Part shown: in pieces, positions 35,475-45,588 of the stretch
How the letters are laid out: every line of letters starts with the position of its first letter
How positions within the stretch are numbered: position 1 is the first letter of the stretch
NCBI RefSeq assembly: GCF_900103365.1
Contig: NZ_LT629703.1
Span: forward strand, 2,480,001-2,544,000
Length of the DNA: 64,000 nt
Direction of reading: 5' to 3'
From: Afipia sp. GAS231
GTDB taxonomy: Bacteria > Pseudomonadota > Alphaproteobacteria > Rhizobiales > Xanthobacteraceae
The notes under the pieces: generated by a model
The model's database searches: none
Seen by the model: only the letters and a program-made list of their open reading frames with translations
Told to the model about the DNA's origin: nothing
Made by a program: the position numbers and the translations under genes

Positions 35475-36113
35475 CTACTCGCCCCACTCCCGCGCCAGTT
35501 TTGCCAGTGCGCAGCCCTCGCAATAGCGGGCGTCCTTGAAGTCGATCCAGTTGTGCGCATAGACCCGTTCGAGCGGAATGCCGTAACGCGCCCGCAGCAC
35601 CTTCACCAGGATCCGCCACGCCGCGACCTGCGCCTCGGTGGCGCCGCGCGTCACGTCGGGATAGTTGCCGGCGAATTCGACGCCGATCGAGGTGTCCTTG
35701 TTGACCTGATGATAGGTCTTGCTGTTGTCGATATATTTGTTGTCGTTGCGGTCGGCGCCGTCGGTATGGGTCGGGACCAGATTTTCCGCCACCGCCCAGT
35801 ACACCGTGCCGTCGGTTTCGACCCAGACCATGACGCCGCGCCGGGTCGGGTTTTTGTTTTGCTCCTGCGCGCCGCCGCGGGCGGAGCCGCTTGGGCCTTC
35901 GGTCTCGTGGACGATGATGTTGCGCCAGGGATGGGATTTGGCCACGTCGCCCCATGGCGCCAGCCAGACCACTTTCAGGCCGGGAATGTCGGGTGTGCCC
36001 GACGCGCGCGCGATGGTTGCGAGGTCGGGCGTTTGGGCGGAAGCCGGAACGACGAATGCCAAGGAGAACGTGAAGGCGCCAACAAGCGCCGCGGCGGCGA
36101 GACGAAGGTTCAT
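35475..36113 (-). CDS. N-acetylmuramoyl-L-alanine amidase (Amidase_2/PGRP fold)
   Basis: A 212-residue exported enzyme with a signal peptide ending near ASAQT. The amidase_2 fold shows the first zinc His in NIIVHETEG, the Tyr/Trp-rich middle (GVMVWVETDGTVYWAVAENLVPTHTDG), the second His in VYAHNW and a Cys or Asp at the third ligand position (ARYCEGC). These enzymes cut the bond between N-acetylmuramic acid and L-alanine in peptidoglycan. The GVEFAGNYPDV segment is typical of PGRP-like members. It acts in the periplasm in cell-wall turnover. Confidence 0.85.
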   Translation of the reverse strand: MNLRLAAAALVGAFTFSLAFVVPASAQTPDLATIARASGTPDIPGLKVVWLAPWGDVAKSHPWRNIIVHETEGPSGSARGGAQEQNKNPTRRGVMVWVETDGTVYWAVAENLVPTHTDGADRNDNKYIDNSKTYHQVNKDTSIGVEFAGNYPDVTRGATEAQVAAWRILVKVLRARYGIPLERVYAHNWIDFKDARYCEGCALAKLAREWGE

Positions 36114-36143
36114 GATCTCAGTCCAGTGGTCCCACTGGCGGTA

Positions 36144-37373
36144 TCACGCGCGCTTGCGCTCGGCCATATCCGAAACGGCCGATGGGTCGAGTTCGGGCAC
36201 CAGCGGCGGCGCCGGGTCGTAGGTCGCAAACCGATTCCGGCCGCCCTTCTTGGCCTCGTACAAGGCGTGGTCGGCGGCCGCGATCAAACGGTCGGGGAAG
36301 CCGCCCATCTCCGCCGTCCATTGCGCGACGCCGATCGAGACCGCGATCGGAATATCGGCGCCCGCGCATTGTTCGGCGTCGGCGCGGCAGACTTCCAGCA
36401 CGCGGCGGGCGATCATGGCGCCCTCGCGCAGCGTCGAGGACGGCAGCACGATGCAGAATTCGTCGCCGCCGGAACGCGCCAGCATGTCGCCGGGCCGCAA
36501 GCGGGTTTGCGCCATCAGGGTGAAATGCTGCAGGCAGGCATCTCCCGCGGCGTGGCCGTGGGTGTCGTTGATGGCCTTGAAGCCGTCGAGGTCGATCACC
36601 AGCAGCGTGAACGGCTGGCCAGAGCGCTCCGATCGCGCGCATTCCTCGGAAAGACGCTGCACCAGATGGCGCCGGTTGCCGACGCCGGTGAGGTCGTCGA
36701 GCAGCGCCAGATCGGCGACCTCGTTGCGCAGGCGGTCCATCGCCATCAGCAGGAAGCCGAAGTTCAGCGCCATCGACAGGAACACCAGCACCAGGATGAA
36801 CGCCGACTGCAACGGGGTGAAATTCATGTAGGAGAAACCGCCGCCGATGCCGCTCAGTCCGAAAAACAGCCGGAAACCGAAGATGGCGATGATGAGCGTC
36901 GCGACGATGCCGGCCAGCCGGGCGCCCGGATTGACGCGCCCCTCATGCGGAAGCAGCAGCAGTTTCAGGTTGAGCGCCAACGGCAAGGTCTGGGCAATCG
37001 TGAACACGGTGAGCCGCGCCGGTATGAGTTCGTAGCCGTAGGTGAAGAAGCAAATGCCGGCGCAGCCGAGGCCGGTGATCAGCAAGGTACCGCGCCACGA
37101 CGCCGGCCGATCGAAGAATGTCCGGACCCCCATCGACGCCAGGCAGATCGCCAATACCAGCGCGGTACCGGCGACAATCAGCGGAATGGTCAAGTCCGTC
37201 ATGAAGACGCGAACCATCGCCACCGCGGCCCCCGCCGCCGCCACGAACGACGAGCCGGTCCAGAACCGCGCCGGCGCGAACGCCGGATAGCTGCGCATCA
37301 CGTAGGCCCAGATCAGGCCGAGCGCGAGAAAGTTGATGACGAACACCGTCCATAGCGTCGGAACGCTCAGCAT
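36144..37373 (-). CDS. Membrane-bound GGDEF diguanylate cyclase
   Basis: A 409-residue protein. Residues 1-235 hold about seven or eight membrane helices without a recognised sensor motif. Residues 240-395 form a GGDEF domain with LDDLTGVGNRRHL at the start and the intact active-site loop RSGGDEF, so it should make cyclic di-GMP from GTP. An RxxD inhibitory site appears possible in TRLRPGD just before the active loop. The ATG at 37373 begins directly with the first helix; the longer frame to 37478 is polar. It follows the amidase gene with 30 bases between. Confidence 0.88.
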   Translation of the reverse strand: MLSVPTLWTVFVINFLALGLIWAYVMRSYPAFAPARFWTGSSFVAAAGAAVAMVRVFMTDLTIPLIVAGTALVLAICLASMGVRTFFDRPASWRGTLLITGLGCAGICFFTYGYELIPARLTVFTIAQTLPLALNLKLLLLPHEGRVNPGARLAGIVATLIIAIFGFRLFFGLSGIGGGFSYMNFTPLQSAFILVLVFLSMALNFGFLLMAMDRLRNEVADLALLDDLTGVGNRRHLVQRLSEECARSERSGQPFTLLVIDLDGFKAINDTHGHAAGDACLQHFTLMAQTRLRPGDMLARSGGDEFCIVLPSSTLREGAMIARRVLEVCRADAEQCAGADIPIAVSIGVAQWTAEMGGFPDRLIAAADHALYEAKKGGRNRFATYDPAPPLVPELDPSAVSDMAERKRA

Positions 37374-37798
37374 CGCTGACACCCAAGGCCTGCGCGGCCC
37401 CGTCTCCCTTGTTGTCCTCCGGAAGCTTGCGCCCCCGGGGCATTCCCCCACGACAATCCCCGTTGCCTTGCGAAACAAGGTGCATCGGCGCCGCTTAATG
37501 GACTCTCACCGTGGCCTTCGAATGCAAATGGTGGTTTTAAATTGATGAAGACGGTGCGCGTTTGCCCGTCGTTAAGCATGACGCGCGCGACGCAAACGGG
37601 CGTGACGAGCGGCGTTTCGATGAAAAATCGCCTCGAAACGCATAATGGCTGTGGATAACGCGATGACGACCGCATGACAGCACGCGGAATCGCGCCGCGA
37701 ATCTGTTGGGATTGTGATTGAGGATGTTGTGAGGCTGGCCCTCCGCCAAGCATGCCTCGGAGTCGCGTTTCAATCCATTAAAACCTTGAGAGGATACT
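37374..37798. other. Intergenic stretch, nothing recognised
   Basis: About 425 bases between the cyclase start and the Lys/Ala micro-gene. No credible reading frame or RNA was found. It must contain the promoter of the divergent cyclase and that of the micro-gene. Confidence 0.4.
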
Positions 37799-37867
37799 AT
37801 GGCTAAGAAAGCGAAGAAGGCGAAAAAGGCGAAGAAGGCGAAGAAGGCCAAGAAGTCCAAGAAGTGA
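37799..37867 (+). CDS. 22-residue Lys/Ala-repeat micro-protein
   Basis: ATG followed by repeats of Ala-Lys-Lys to a TGA, with Ser replacing Ala in the last repeat. GAGAGG lies five bases before the ATG, and a terminator follows 65 bases after the stop, so the unit has the layout of a free-standing gene. The product would be almost entirely Lys and Ala, with net charge about +14. It resembles the tails of histone-H1-like proteins and could bind DNA or RNA. The C-terminus of the 54794-55207 protein has the same composition. Confidence 0.6.
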   Translation: MAKKAKKAKKAKKAKKAKKSKK

Positions 37868-37931
37868 ATTTTCGCCCGGGTGGAGCGCTCAGTTCCGCCC
37901 GGGCATCCAACTGGCGCAAGTCGGCAAAGAT

Positions 37932-37957
37932 GGCGGGCCCTTAGGTCCGCCTTTTTG
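37932..37957 (+). terminator. Rho-independent terminator
   Basis: Stem GGCGG-g-CC / GG-t-CCGCC around CTTA (37932-37951) followed by TTTTT. It ends the Lys/Ala micro-gene transcript. Confidence 0.8.
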
Positions 37958-37980
37958 ATTCTGGGGGTGCGGCTCCCTCC

Positions 37981-38069
37981 CCGTCATTGCGAGGAGCGAT
38001 AGCGACGAAGCAATCCAGACTTTTCTTCGTGCCGCAAGATGGATTGCTTCGCTTCGCTCGCAATGACGG
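37981..38069. repeat. Palindromic repeat, CATTGCGAG type
   Basis: Arms CCGTCATTGCGAG and CTCGCAATGACGG enclose a second inverted pair (GAAGCAATCCA / TGGATTGCTTC). The same family occurs at 49027-49105. Confidence 0.85.
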
Positions 38070-38081
38070 CGGGGGTGAGCC

Positions 38082-38699
38082 CTACCGCTCCGCGAACGCC
38101 AGCTTGGCGCCGAGCGCGGCGAAGCCGGCCGCAAAGCTGCGGCGCAGCCAGGCCATTACCTTCGGCCGCGAGATGACGCGGTCGCGGACCGAAGCCGCGA
38201 ACAGGCCGTAGACGGCGAACACCGCAAACGTCATCGCCATGAAGGTGCCGCTCAATTCCAACATCCGCGCCAGCGGATGGGCCTCGTCGGCGGCGATGAA
38301 CTGCGGCAGGAAGGCCAAAAAGAAGATCGACAGTTTTGGATTGAGGATGTTGATCAGAACAGCCGTCACGATCACGCGCCGGCTGGAGCGCTCGCCGGCG
38401 GCGGGAGCGGTGTCGATCGAAAGCGCCCCGGTCTCGCGCAGCGCCTGCCAGGACATGTACAGCAGATAGACCACGCCGCACCATTTCAGCGCGGCAAACG
38501 CCAGCGCGCTGGTATGCAGCACCGCGGCCAAGCCCAGCATCGCCGCCAGCATCTGCGGCACGATGCCGAGCGTGCAGCCGAAGGCGGCGGCGATACTCGG
38601 CCGCGCGCCCTGGGTCAGCGCCACCGCCAGCGTATAGAGCACACCGGTGCCGGGCGAGGCGACCACGATCAGCGAGGTCAGGAGAAAGGAGAGTGTCAT
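38082..38699 (-). CDS. LysE-family exporter
   Basis: A 205-residue amino-acid exporter of the LysE/RhtB family with six hydrophobic segments. Landmarks are VASPGTGVLYTLAVALTQGAR in the first loop, GVVYLLYMSWQALR, and NILNPKLSIFFLAFLPQF, the conserved Asn-Pro-Lys. It exports amino acids or derivatives; the substrate cannot be predicted. The central loop (LSIDTAPAAGERSSRR) is polar as usual. A second LysE gene is at 52914-53531 with only moderate similarity. Confidence 0.88.
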   Translation of the reverse strand: MTLSFLLTSLIVVASPGTGVLYTLAVALTQGARPSIAAAFGCTLGIVPQMLAAMLGLAAVLHTSALAFAALKWCGVVYLLYMSWQALRETGALSIDTAPAAGERSSRRVIVTAVLINILNPKLSIFFLAFLPQFIAADEAHPLARMLELSGTFMAMTFAVFAVYGLFAASVRDRVISRPKVMAWLRRSFAAGFAALGAKLAFAER

Positions 38700-38783
38700 T
38701 GATGTCGATTACCACGGCGGCATCGGCCGTGGTAGCTCTTGACATGACAGTGAAGAGAGCCGGCGCAAGCGCGGCCGGCGCGA

Positions 38784-39197
38784 TCACGAAGTCCGGCGCT
38801 GTCGGCCCTGCTCATCGCGGCTCCAGGCATAGGCCATCCGTTCCGCCTCCCGGATCACGTCGAGCGGCGCCCATGGCTTGGACCAGAACTGTGCGCCCTC
38901 GGGCAGTTCCTGGGGCAAGGGCCGGCCCGAGGTAACGATCACCCCGATGCCGGGATTGCATTTCCGGGCAATGTGCGCGAGCTCGACGCCGTTCATGTTG
39001 CCGGCGAGTTGTACGTCGGTCAGCATCAGCACCACGCTGCCGCCGACCCTTTCCAGCACCAGTTCGGCGGCCTCCGCGCTTTCGCACTCGATGACGTCGA
39101 CATCGCTTTCCTCCAGCAACAGGCAGATCATTTCCCGCTGCATCGGGTCGTCCTCGACGATCAGTGCGGTCGCGCGCAAGGGCTTTGATTGTCCCAT
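38784..39197 (-). CDS. Receiver-only response regulator
   Basis: A 137-residue single REC domain: acidic pair in ALIVEDDPMQRE, phospho-acceptor Asp in MLTDVQLAGNMNG (near residue 60), Thr/Ser switch in VIVTSGRP and Lys in FWSKPW. No output domain is attached, so it acts by protein contact, as CheY- or DivK-like proteins do. It ends with a charged tail. No kinase gene is adjacent. Confidence 0.9.
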   Translation of the reverse strand: MGQSKPLRATALIVEDDPMQREMICLLLEESDVDVIECESAEAAELVLERVGGSVVLMLTDVQLAGNMNGVELAHIARKCNPGIGVIVTSGRPLPQELPEGAQFWSKPWAPLDVIREAERMAYAWSRDEQGRQRRTS

Positions 39198-39341
39198 TTG
39201 GTCGCCTCCGTTGTGGTGTTACCCCGGCACAGTCCGGGTTAAGTGCCGAAACCGCTTTATGGTTCGGTTCCAATTTGCCAAAGTCGCGGGAATTGCAATT
39301 TTTCGCGTTTCATTGCCCGTTTCCGACATTATGGAGCCAAA

Positions 39342-40184
39342 ATGACTGCAATATCCGGGAGTGCCGCCGCCGTGACCGGCGCCGCCAGTGGCATCGGCCG
39401 CGCGCTGGCGCTGGAATTGGCCGCGCGCGGCTGCGATCTCGCGCTCGCCGACCGCGACGAGGCCGGGTTGATCGAGCTCGCCGCCGAGATCGGCCGCAAT
39501 GGCGCACGCAAGGTCAGCGTGCACCGGGTCGATGTCGGCGAGCCCGACCAGATCCGGGATTTTGCGACGGCCGCCATCGCGGCGCATCCCCAGCTCAATA
39601 TCCTCATCAACAATGCCGGCGTCGCCCTGCTCGGCACCTTCGCCGAGGTCGAGCAGGCGCAGATGGAGTGGCTGATCAACATCAATTTCTGGGGCGTGGT
39701 GCACGGCACCCGCGCGTTCCTCCCGCATCTTTCCAATCAACGCGCGGCGCATATCGTCAACGTGTCCTCGATCTTCGGCATCATCGCCCCGCCCGGCCAG
39801 ACCGCCTATTGCGCGTCGAAATTCGCGGTGCGCGGATTTTCCGAAAGCCTGCGCCATGAATTGGCGATGGCGAACAGCCCGGTGCAGTTGTCGGTGGTGC
39901 ATCCCGGCGGCGTTTCGACCAACATCGCCCGCAACGCGCCCTCCGGCCGCGGCACCGACAATGCGCGCCGCGCGGAAACGATCGACCGCTTCGATGCGAT
40001 GGCCAAGAAATCGCCGGCCGCCGCCGCGGCGCGCATCATCGAAGGCATCGAGAAGAACCAGCCCCGCATCCTGATCGGCAGCGACGCCCGCTTCATGGAT
40101 TTGCTGCAACGGTTTCGTCCCGTGCATTATTGGGCGATGCTGGCAAAGCGACTGGAGAAGATGGCGGCGCAAGTGGGGAAGTGA
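39342..40184 (+). CDS. Short-chain dehydrogenase
   Basis: A 280-residue NAD(P)-dependent SDR enzyme. The cofactor motif TGAASGIGRAL is near residue 13, NNAG near 92, the catalytic Ser in NVSSIFG, and Tyr-x-x-x-Lys in YCASKFA. A C-terminal extension (RILIGSDARFMDLLQRFRPVHYWAML) resembles that of membrane-associated lipid-type SDRs. GGAG lies 6 bases before the ATG at 39342. The substrate is unknown. Confidence 0.88.
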   Translation: MTAISGSAAAVTGAASGIGRALALELAARGCDLALADRDEAGLIELAAEIGRNGARKVSVHRVDVGEPDQIRDFATAAIAAHPQLNILINNAGVALLGTFAEVEQAQMEWLININFWGVVHGTRAFLPHLSNQRAAHIVNVSSIFGIIAPPGQTAYCASKFAVRGFSESLRHELAMANSPVQLSVVHPGGVSTNIARNAPSGRGTDNARRAETIDRFDAMAKKSPAAAAARIIEGIEKNQPRILIGSDARFMDLLQRFRPVHYWAMLAKRLEKMAAQVGK

Positions 40185-40206
40185 CAGAGGCATGGAGCGC
40201 TGCTGC

Positions 40207-40297
40207 CGTAGGGTGGGCAAAGCGCAGCGTGCCCACCTTCGGTATCTCCGCGTGAAGATGGTGGGCACGACGCAACCGCGCCTTTGCCCACCCTACG
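40207..40297. repeat. Palindromic repeat, CGTAGGGTGGGCAAAG type
   Basis: Arms CGTAGGGTGGGCAAAG and CTTTGCCCACCCTACG are perfect inverted repeats, with an inner imperfect pair (CGTGCCCACC / GGTGGGCACG). Confidence 0.9.
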
Positions 40298-40328
40298 AAG
40301 CTACGAAGCTAGTATGCCGCTCCCTCAA

Positions 40329-40409
40329 CGTCATTCCGGGGCGTGCGAAAGCACGAACCCGGAATCTCGAGATTCCGGGTCTGGTCCTTCGGACCATCCC
40401 GGAATGACG
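40329..40409. repeat. Palindromic repeat, CATTCCGGG type
   Basis: Arms CGTCATTCCGGG and CCCGGAATGACG enclose two smaller hairpins (CCCGGAATCTC / GAGATTCCGGG and GGTCCTTCGGACC). It sits between the SDR and transglycosylase genes, which converge, and could also stop transcription. Confidence 0.9.
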
Positions 40410-40413
40410 GGGT

Positions 40414-41232
40414 CTACCGCCCGCCCAGCTGATCGGCAAAATATCCGATCGTCTTGCGATAGATCGTGGCCCGGTTCCACTCGCGCATCGCCTCGAAATT
40501 GGCGGTGCCTTCGCCATACGGCGCGCCCATCTTGAAGCCCGAAGTGTGCAGCAGGTTGGCAGTGGAGGCGAGCACGTCGGGCACGCTGTGGCGAAGATCG
40601 ACATGGCCGTCACCGTCGAAATCGACGCCGTACTTGATGTAGGACGACGGCAGGAATTGCGTCTGGCCGATCTCGCCGGCATAGGCGCCGATCATGTCGT
40701 TGAGACGAAGATCGCCGCGCTGCACGATCTTGAGCGCCGCCAGCAATTCGCCCTGGAACAGTTCGGTGCGGCGGCAGTCATGCGCCATGGTCGAGAGCAC
40801 GCGAAACACCGGCAGCTTGCCCATGTCGCCCTTGCCGAAATCGGTTTCCAGCCCCCAGATCGCGACCAGGATCTGCCGCGGCACGCCGAACTTCTGCTCG
40901 ATGCTTGAGAGCAGCGCCGCATGCCGCTGCAGCATCGCGCGGCCGGCATTGATGCGGCCGGCGCCGACGCGGGTCGAGACATATTGCTCGAACGTCTTGT
41001 TGAAGGTGCCGCGCTGACGGCGGTCGAACGCCAGCACGCCGCCATCCTGCTGCACCCCGCCGAGCGCCTGCGAGATCACGCCTTGCGAAATGCCTGACGC
41101 GGCCGCTTCCTGCGACATCGCCGCCACGAAGGTGTTGAAATCGCCGCCGCAGCGAGCGGCGTAGGAGGGGGTGGCGAGGATGAGCGTGGCGAGCACAGAG
41201 GCGCAGAAGGCAAAGAAGGTGCGGAAATGCAT
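40414..41232 (-). CDS. Lytic murein transglycosylase (MltB type)
   Basis: A 272-residue exported enzyme that cleaves peptidoglycan glycan chains to 1,6-anhydro ends. The signal peptide ends near PSYAA. The GH103-like domain shows the catalytic Glu in AIWGLETDFGKG, then VLSTMAHDCRRTELFQGELLAALKI and the family motif GEIGQTQFLPSSYIKYGVDFDGDG, which also looks like a calcium loop. No peptidoglycan-binding domain follows. The ATG at 41232 begins the signal peptide; the frame remains open upstream to 41367 but reads as unrelated sequence. Confidence 0.88.
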   Translation of the reverse strand: MHFRTFFAFCASVLATLILATPSYAARCGGDFNTFVAAMSQEAAASGISQGVISQALGGVQQDGGVLAFDRRQRGTFNKTFEQYVSTRVGAGRINAGRAMLQRHAALLSSIEQKFGVPRQILVAIWGLETDFGKGDMGKLPVFRVLSTMAHDCRRTELFQGELLAALKIVQRGDLRLNDMIGAYAGEIGQTQFLPSSYIKYGVDFDGDGHVDLRHSVPDVLASTANLLHTSGFKMGAPYGEGTANFEAMREWNRATIYRKTIGYFADQLGGR

Positions 41233-41311
41233 GGGGAGCCGTTTTCTGAGAGGGCGGACAATTGGATCGGCTTCTACCATATCTGCCGCTGCTGTTCGAG
41301 AATAGCAGCCC

Positions 41312-41692
41312 TCACCAATGCCCCTTCCATCTGTTCCAGGCAAACAGGACATCCGCGAACCTGTCATAAGCGAAGCGTGTCAGCGGCAGCATCAGGCGGT
41401 TGCCGAACAACGACGCCAGCCAGCCTTCGCCCGGCGTCGCCTGCCACATCGCAATCGCAACGTCGGCGCCGACGATCAGGCGGCCGGTCTCGTCGGTCGC
41501 ATGCAGGCGGCGGCGGATGTCGTCGAGCGATGCGCCGAAAGCGGCGAGTGCGTCGGGCTGTTCGTTGATGTCGCGGAAGGAAATGTCGCCGGCGCGGACG
41601 GCTGTGAGAAGCTTGTTGCGCTGCCAGTCGATGCCGGCATCGCAGACGGGGCAGCGCGTGTTGTACCAGACAACGAGGCGGCGGCCGGTCAT
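41312..41692 (-). CDS. DCC-family thiol-disulphide oxidoreductase-like protein
   Basis: A 126-residue protein of the DUF393/DCC family. The redox motif is in VVWYNTRCPVCDAGIDW, with Cys-x-x-Cys. The first residue of the usual Asp-x-x-Cys-Pro-x-Cys pattern is Asn here. Later segments (ADVAIAMWQATPGEGWLASLFG, LPLTRFAYDRFADVLFAWNR) match the family. It may reduce or isomerise disulphides, or handle haem or quinone in membranes; the role is unproven. Confidence 0.82.
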   Translation of the reverse strand: MTGRRLVVWYNTRCPVCDAGIDWQRNKLLTAVRAGDISFRDINEQPDALAAFGASLDDIRRRLHATDETGRLIVGADVAIAMWQATPGEGWLASLFGNRLMLPLTRFAYDRFADVLFAWNRWKGHW

Positions 41693-41830
41693 GGCGGGTT
41701 CCTTCGGCTGGGCTTCCCGTAGGGTATCAAGTCCCGGCCTTTCCCGCCATCGGCCGGGCCGACAGACACGGTCCAGCCATCACGGAAGCAATAATTGACA
41801 CCAGCCGCCTTATCGGAGACAAGCCCGCTT

Positions 41831-42067
41831 ATGGCGAAGAAACCCGGCACCAATCCCAAAGGCGAATTCGCCTTTTTCAACGTGGTTTATGAAGACGGCT
41901 CCCAGCGGTCGAACCGGCGCGTGCCTGCCGAACTGCTCGGCGGCCTCGACGGCGACGAGCCGGCGCGCGGCTATATCCTGGAGCAGGACCGCGAAATCGC
42001 CGAAAAGTCCGGCCGCGCCACGCTGGCGATCAAGAGCCTCGAGCGGGTCGGCGCGAAGAAGAAGTAA
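41831..42067 (+). CDS. 78-residue conserved hypothetical protein
   Basis: A basic/acidic small protein: MAKKPGTNPKGEFAFFNVVYEDGS, then RVPAELLGGLDGDEPARGYILEQDREIAEKSG and a Lys-rich end. The phrase FNVVYEDGSQRSNRRVP is consistent with a small beta domain. Similar short proteins occur in Rhizobiales. GGAGA lies 12 bases before the ATG, so the start is only fairly sure. Function unknown. Confidence 0.65.
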   Translation: MAKKPGTNPKGEFAFFNVVYEDGSQRSNRRVPAELLGGLDGDEPARGYILEQDREIAEKSGRATLAIKSLERVGAKKK

Positions 42068-42080
42068 GCGTTATCTCGAA

Positions 42081-42183
42081 CCCGTCATCCTGAGGAGCGC
42101 GAAGCGCGTCTCGAAGGACGACGGCCCGGCTCTCAACCACTCATCCTTCGAGGCTCGCTACGCTCGCACCTCAGGATGACGGG
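42081..42183. repeat. Palindromic repeat, CATCCTGAGG type
   Basis: Arms CCCGTCATCCTGAGG and CCTCAGGATGACGGG are perfect inverted repeats about 73 bases apart, with an inner pair (CTCGAAGGA / TCCTTCGAG). Confidence 0.9.
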
Positions 42184-42296
42184 GAGAGAGGTTTGGCTGC
42201 TAAGCGAACCCAGCCACCACCGGACACGTTCTGGTCGGCCTGATTGCGATAGTTGCGATAGGCCCAGATGCGGGCGAGCGATGTTGCGCCTGCCAT
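42171..42296 (-). CDS. 41-residue small protein ending in a palindromic repeat
   Basis: Encodes MAGATSLARIWAYRNYRNQADQ and ends KPLSPSS. The ribosome site AGGGAG stands six bases before the ATG, better than most in the window. The last codons and the stop lie inside the palindromic repeat, so the original end may have been replaced. It could be a short functional protein or a fragment. Confidence 0.4.
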   Translation of the reverse strand: MAGATSLARIWAYRNYRNQADQNVSGGGWVRLAAKPLSPSS

Positions 42297-42424
42297 GACG
42301 ATCTCCCTCGGTGTACCCAGTGATTTGCCGGATGCCGGCGCACCCGATTATCTTGCGGAAGAGATGGTGGAGACCGAGGTCTTAGCTTTGGCCCGGCTGA
42401 GGCAGCCGTTATGTGACGATGAAA

Positions 42425-42985
42425 TCACTCTGCGGGCTGTCGTCCGCCGCGCTTATAAGGTGGCACGTCGAGCCCAAACATCAGGACCAACTGAAGCTTC
42501 AGCTTTACGATATCGGATATTATCGAGCTCATTCGGACATGTGGAAATGTTTCGGAAACAATCTCGCTAGGTGTATCAGGCTTAACTCTGAGAGACATTG
42601 ATGCTGGAGGGCCATTATCATGCCGCCCCCAGCTACCATGAACGATCAGATTTCGGTCTTCGCGACGAATGTCAATCTTGTCGCATATCGTCGAAAGCAG
42701 GTGATACTTTTCCTCTGGGAGTGAAATCTGTCCTAAATCCCTCATGGTCCGTATAAGCGACGTGGCGTCCATCCTGGCTGTTATCGTGCGGCCTTTCTCA
42801 AAACTGACACCCAGAAGCTCGTGGATAGAATCGCCCATGCAAGCTTCTAGTTTTGCTCATTCGATAACTGCGCGGCCTATCAGTTTCTCCTGTATGAGGC
42901 CTACGGTTGGATCTACGTCCGCGTTGGGGTTGCTAGGCCTAATAGGCGACTTTTGCGGGCGCGGGGTTTTTGGAGGCTTTGCCAT
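42425..42985 (-). pseudogene. Hypothetical gene interrupted by an in-frame TGA
   Basis: From the ATG at 42985 the frame reads MAKPPKTPRPQKSP, then VGLIQEKLIGRAVIE, meets TGA at 42857-42859, and continues without further stops as AKLEACMGDSIHELLGVSFEKGR to 42425. The downstream part has GQISLPEEKYHLLSTICDKIDIRREDRNLIVHGSWG, with an Arg-Asn-x3-His arrangement like the R-x4-H motif of HEPN-fold proteins. Without the TGA it would be 186 residues. Either the gene is broken, or an internal ATG at 42838 gives a 137-residue product. It lies downstream of rpoD in the same direction but beyond a terminator. Confidence 0.7.
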
Positions 42986-43021
42986 GGGTATATAATCGCC
43001 GATGGATCTGCAGGACGAAAC

Positions 43022-43050
43022 AAAAAACGGCGGGCTTTGGGCCCGCCGTT
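43022..43050 (-). terminator. Rho-independent terminator of rpoD
   Basis: On the minus strand CGGCGGGC and GCCCGCCG form a perfect 8-bp stem with a five-base loop, followed by TTTTTTG. It lies about 70 bases past the rpoD stop. Confidence 0.85.
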
Positions 43051-43121
43051 CTTGTTTTCAGATGGATTGCCGGGTCATCCCTGATCAAGTCAGGGGACAG
43101 GCGCCAGGCTGACAGCTTGAA

Positions 43122-45251
<2,130 letters not shown>

Positions 45252-45588
45252 TCATCAAGCTCCCGAAACGCGCTCATGCATGACAACGTCAACCGTTGCC
45301 TGCCTTGAATTACTGGAGACAACTTCCGTTCGAGAAGCCGCCTCGCTAGAATCTTCCTCGAGCATGATCCTCATGCTCATGACGCGGAAAGGGCGGCGCA
45401 AACCGTCGCCACCCCCTAACCCCTCATCACCGGTGTTATGCCAATAGCCGCCAGACGCTTAAGTACCCTTGGGACGCTTAAGTACCTTGGGGCTATTAAG
45501 TTTCGCTTAACCCTGTTTTTGCAGCCAAACCATGGGTTTGGCGAGTCTTTTAACGGCTCCGGCCACGGCCGTCCGCATGAATTTTTCA
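45252..45588. promoter_or_regulatory. rpoD: rpoD upstream region with tandem CTTAAG repeat
   Basis: The 337 bases between dnaG and rpoD hold two adjacent copies of GACGCTTAAGTACC(C)TTGG at 45454-45472 and 45473-45490, each with a CTTAAG palindrome. Two more TTAAG/CTTAA half-sites follow at about 45490-45512. They lie about 200 bases upstream of the rpoD start and look like an operator or an upstream promoter element. I cannot fix the -10/-35. Confidence 0.45.

Noticed and set aside
35553..37355. 600-residue open frame on the plus strand
   Set aside because: Antisense to both the peptidoglycan amidase and the GGDEF cyclase, and rich in Arg/Gln/His runs typical of shadow frames.
37871..37904. 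Hairpin GCCCGGG/GCCCGGGC after the Lys/Ala micro-gene
   Set aside because: A good palindrome but without a T tract; the terminator at 37932 is better supported, so it is not listed separately.
42991..42996. TATAAT at the 5' side of the interrupted gene
   Set aside because: It reads on the plus strand with no matching -35 and no plus-strand gene to serve; probably chance.
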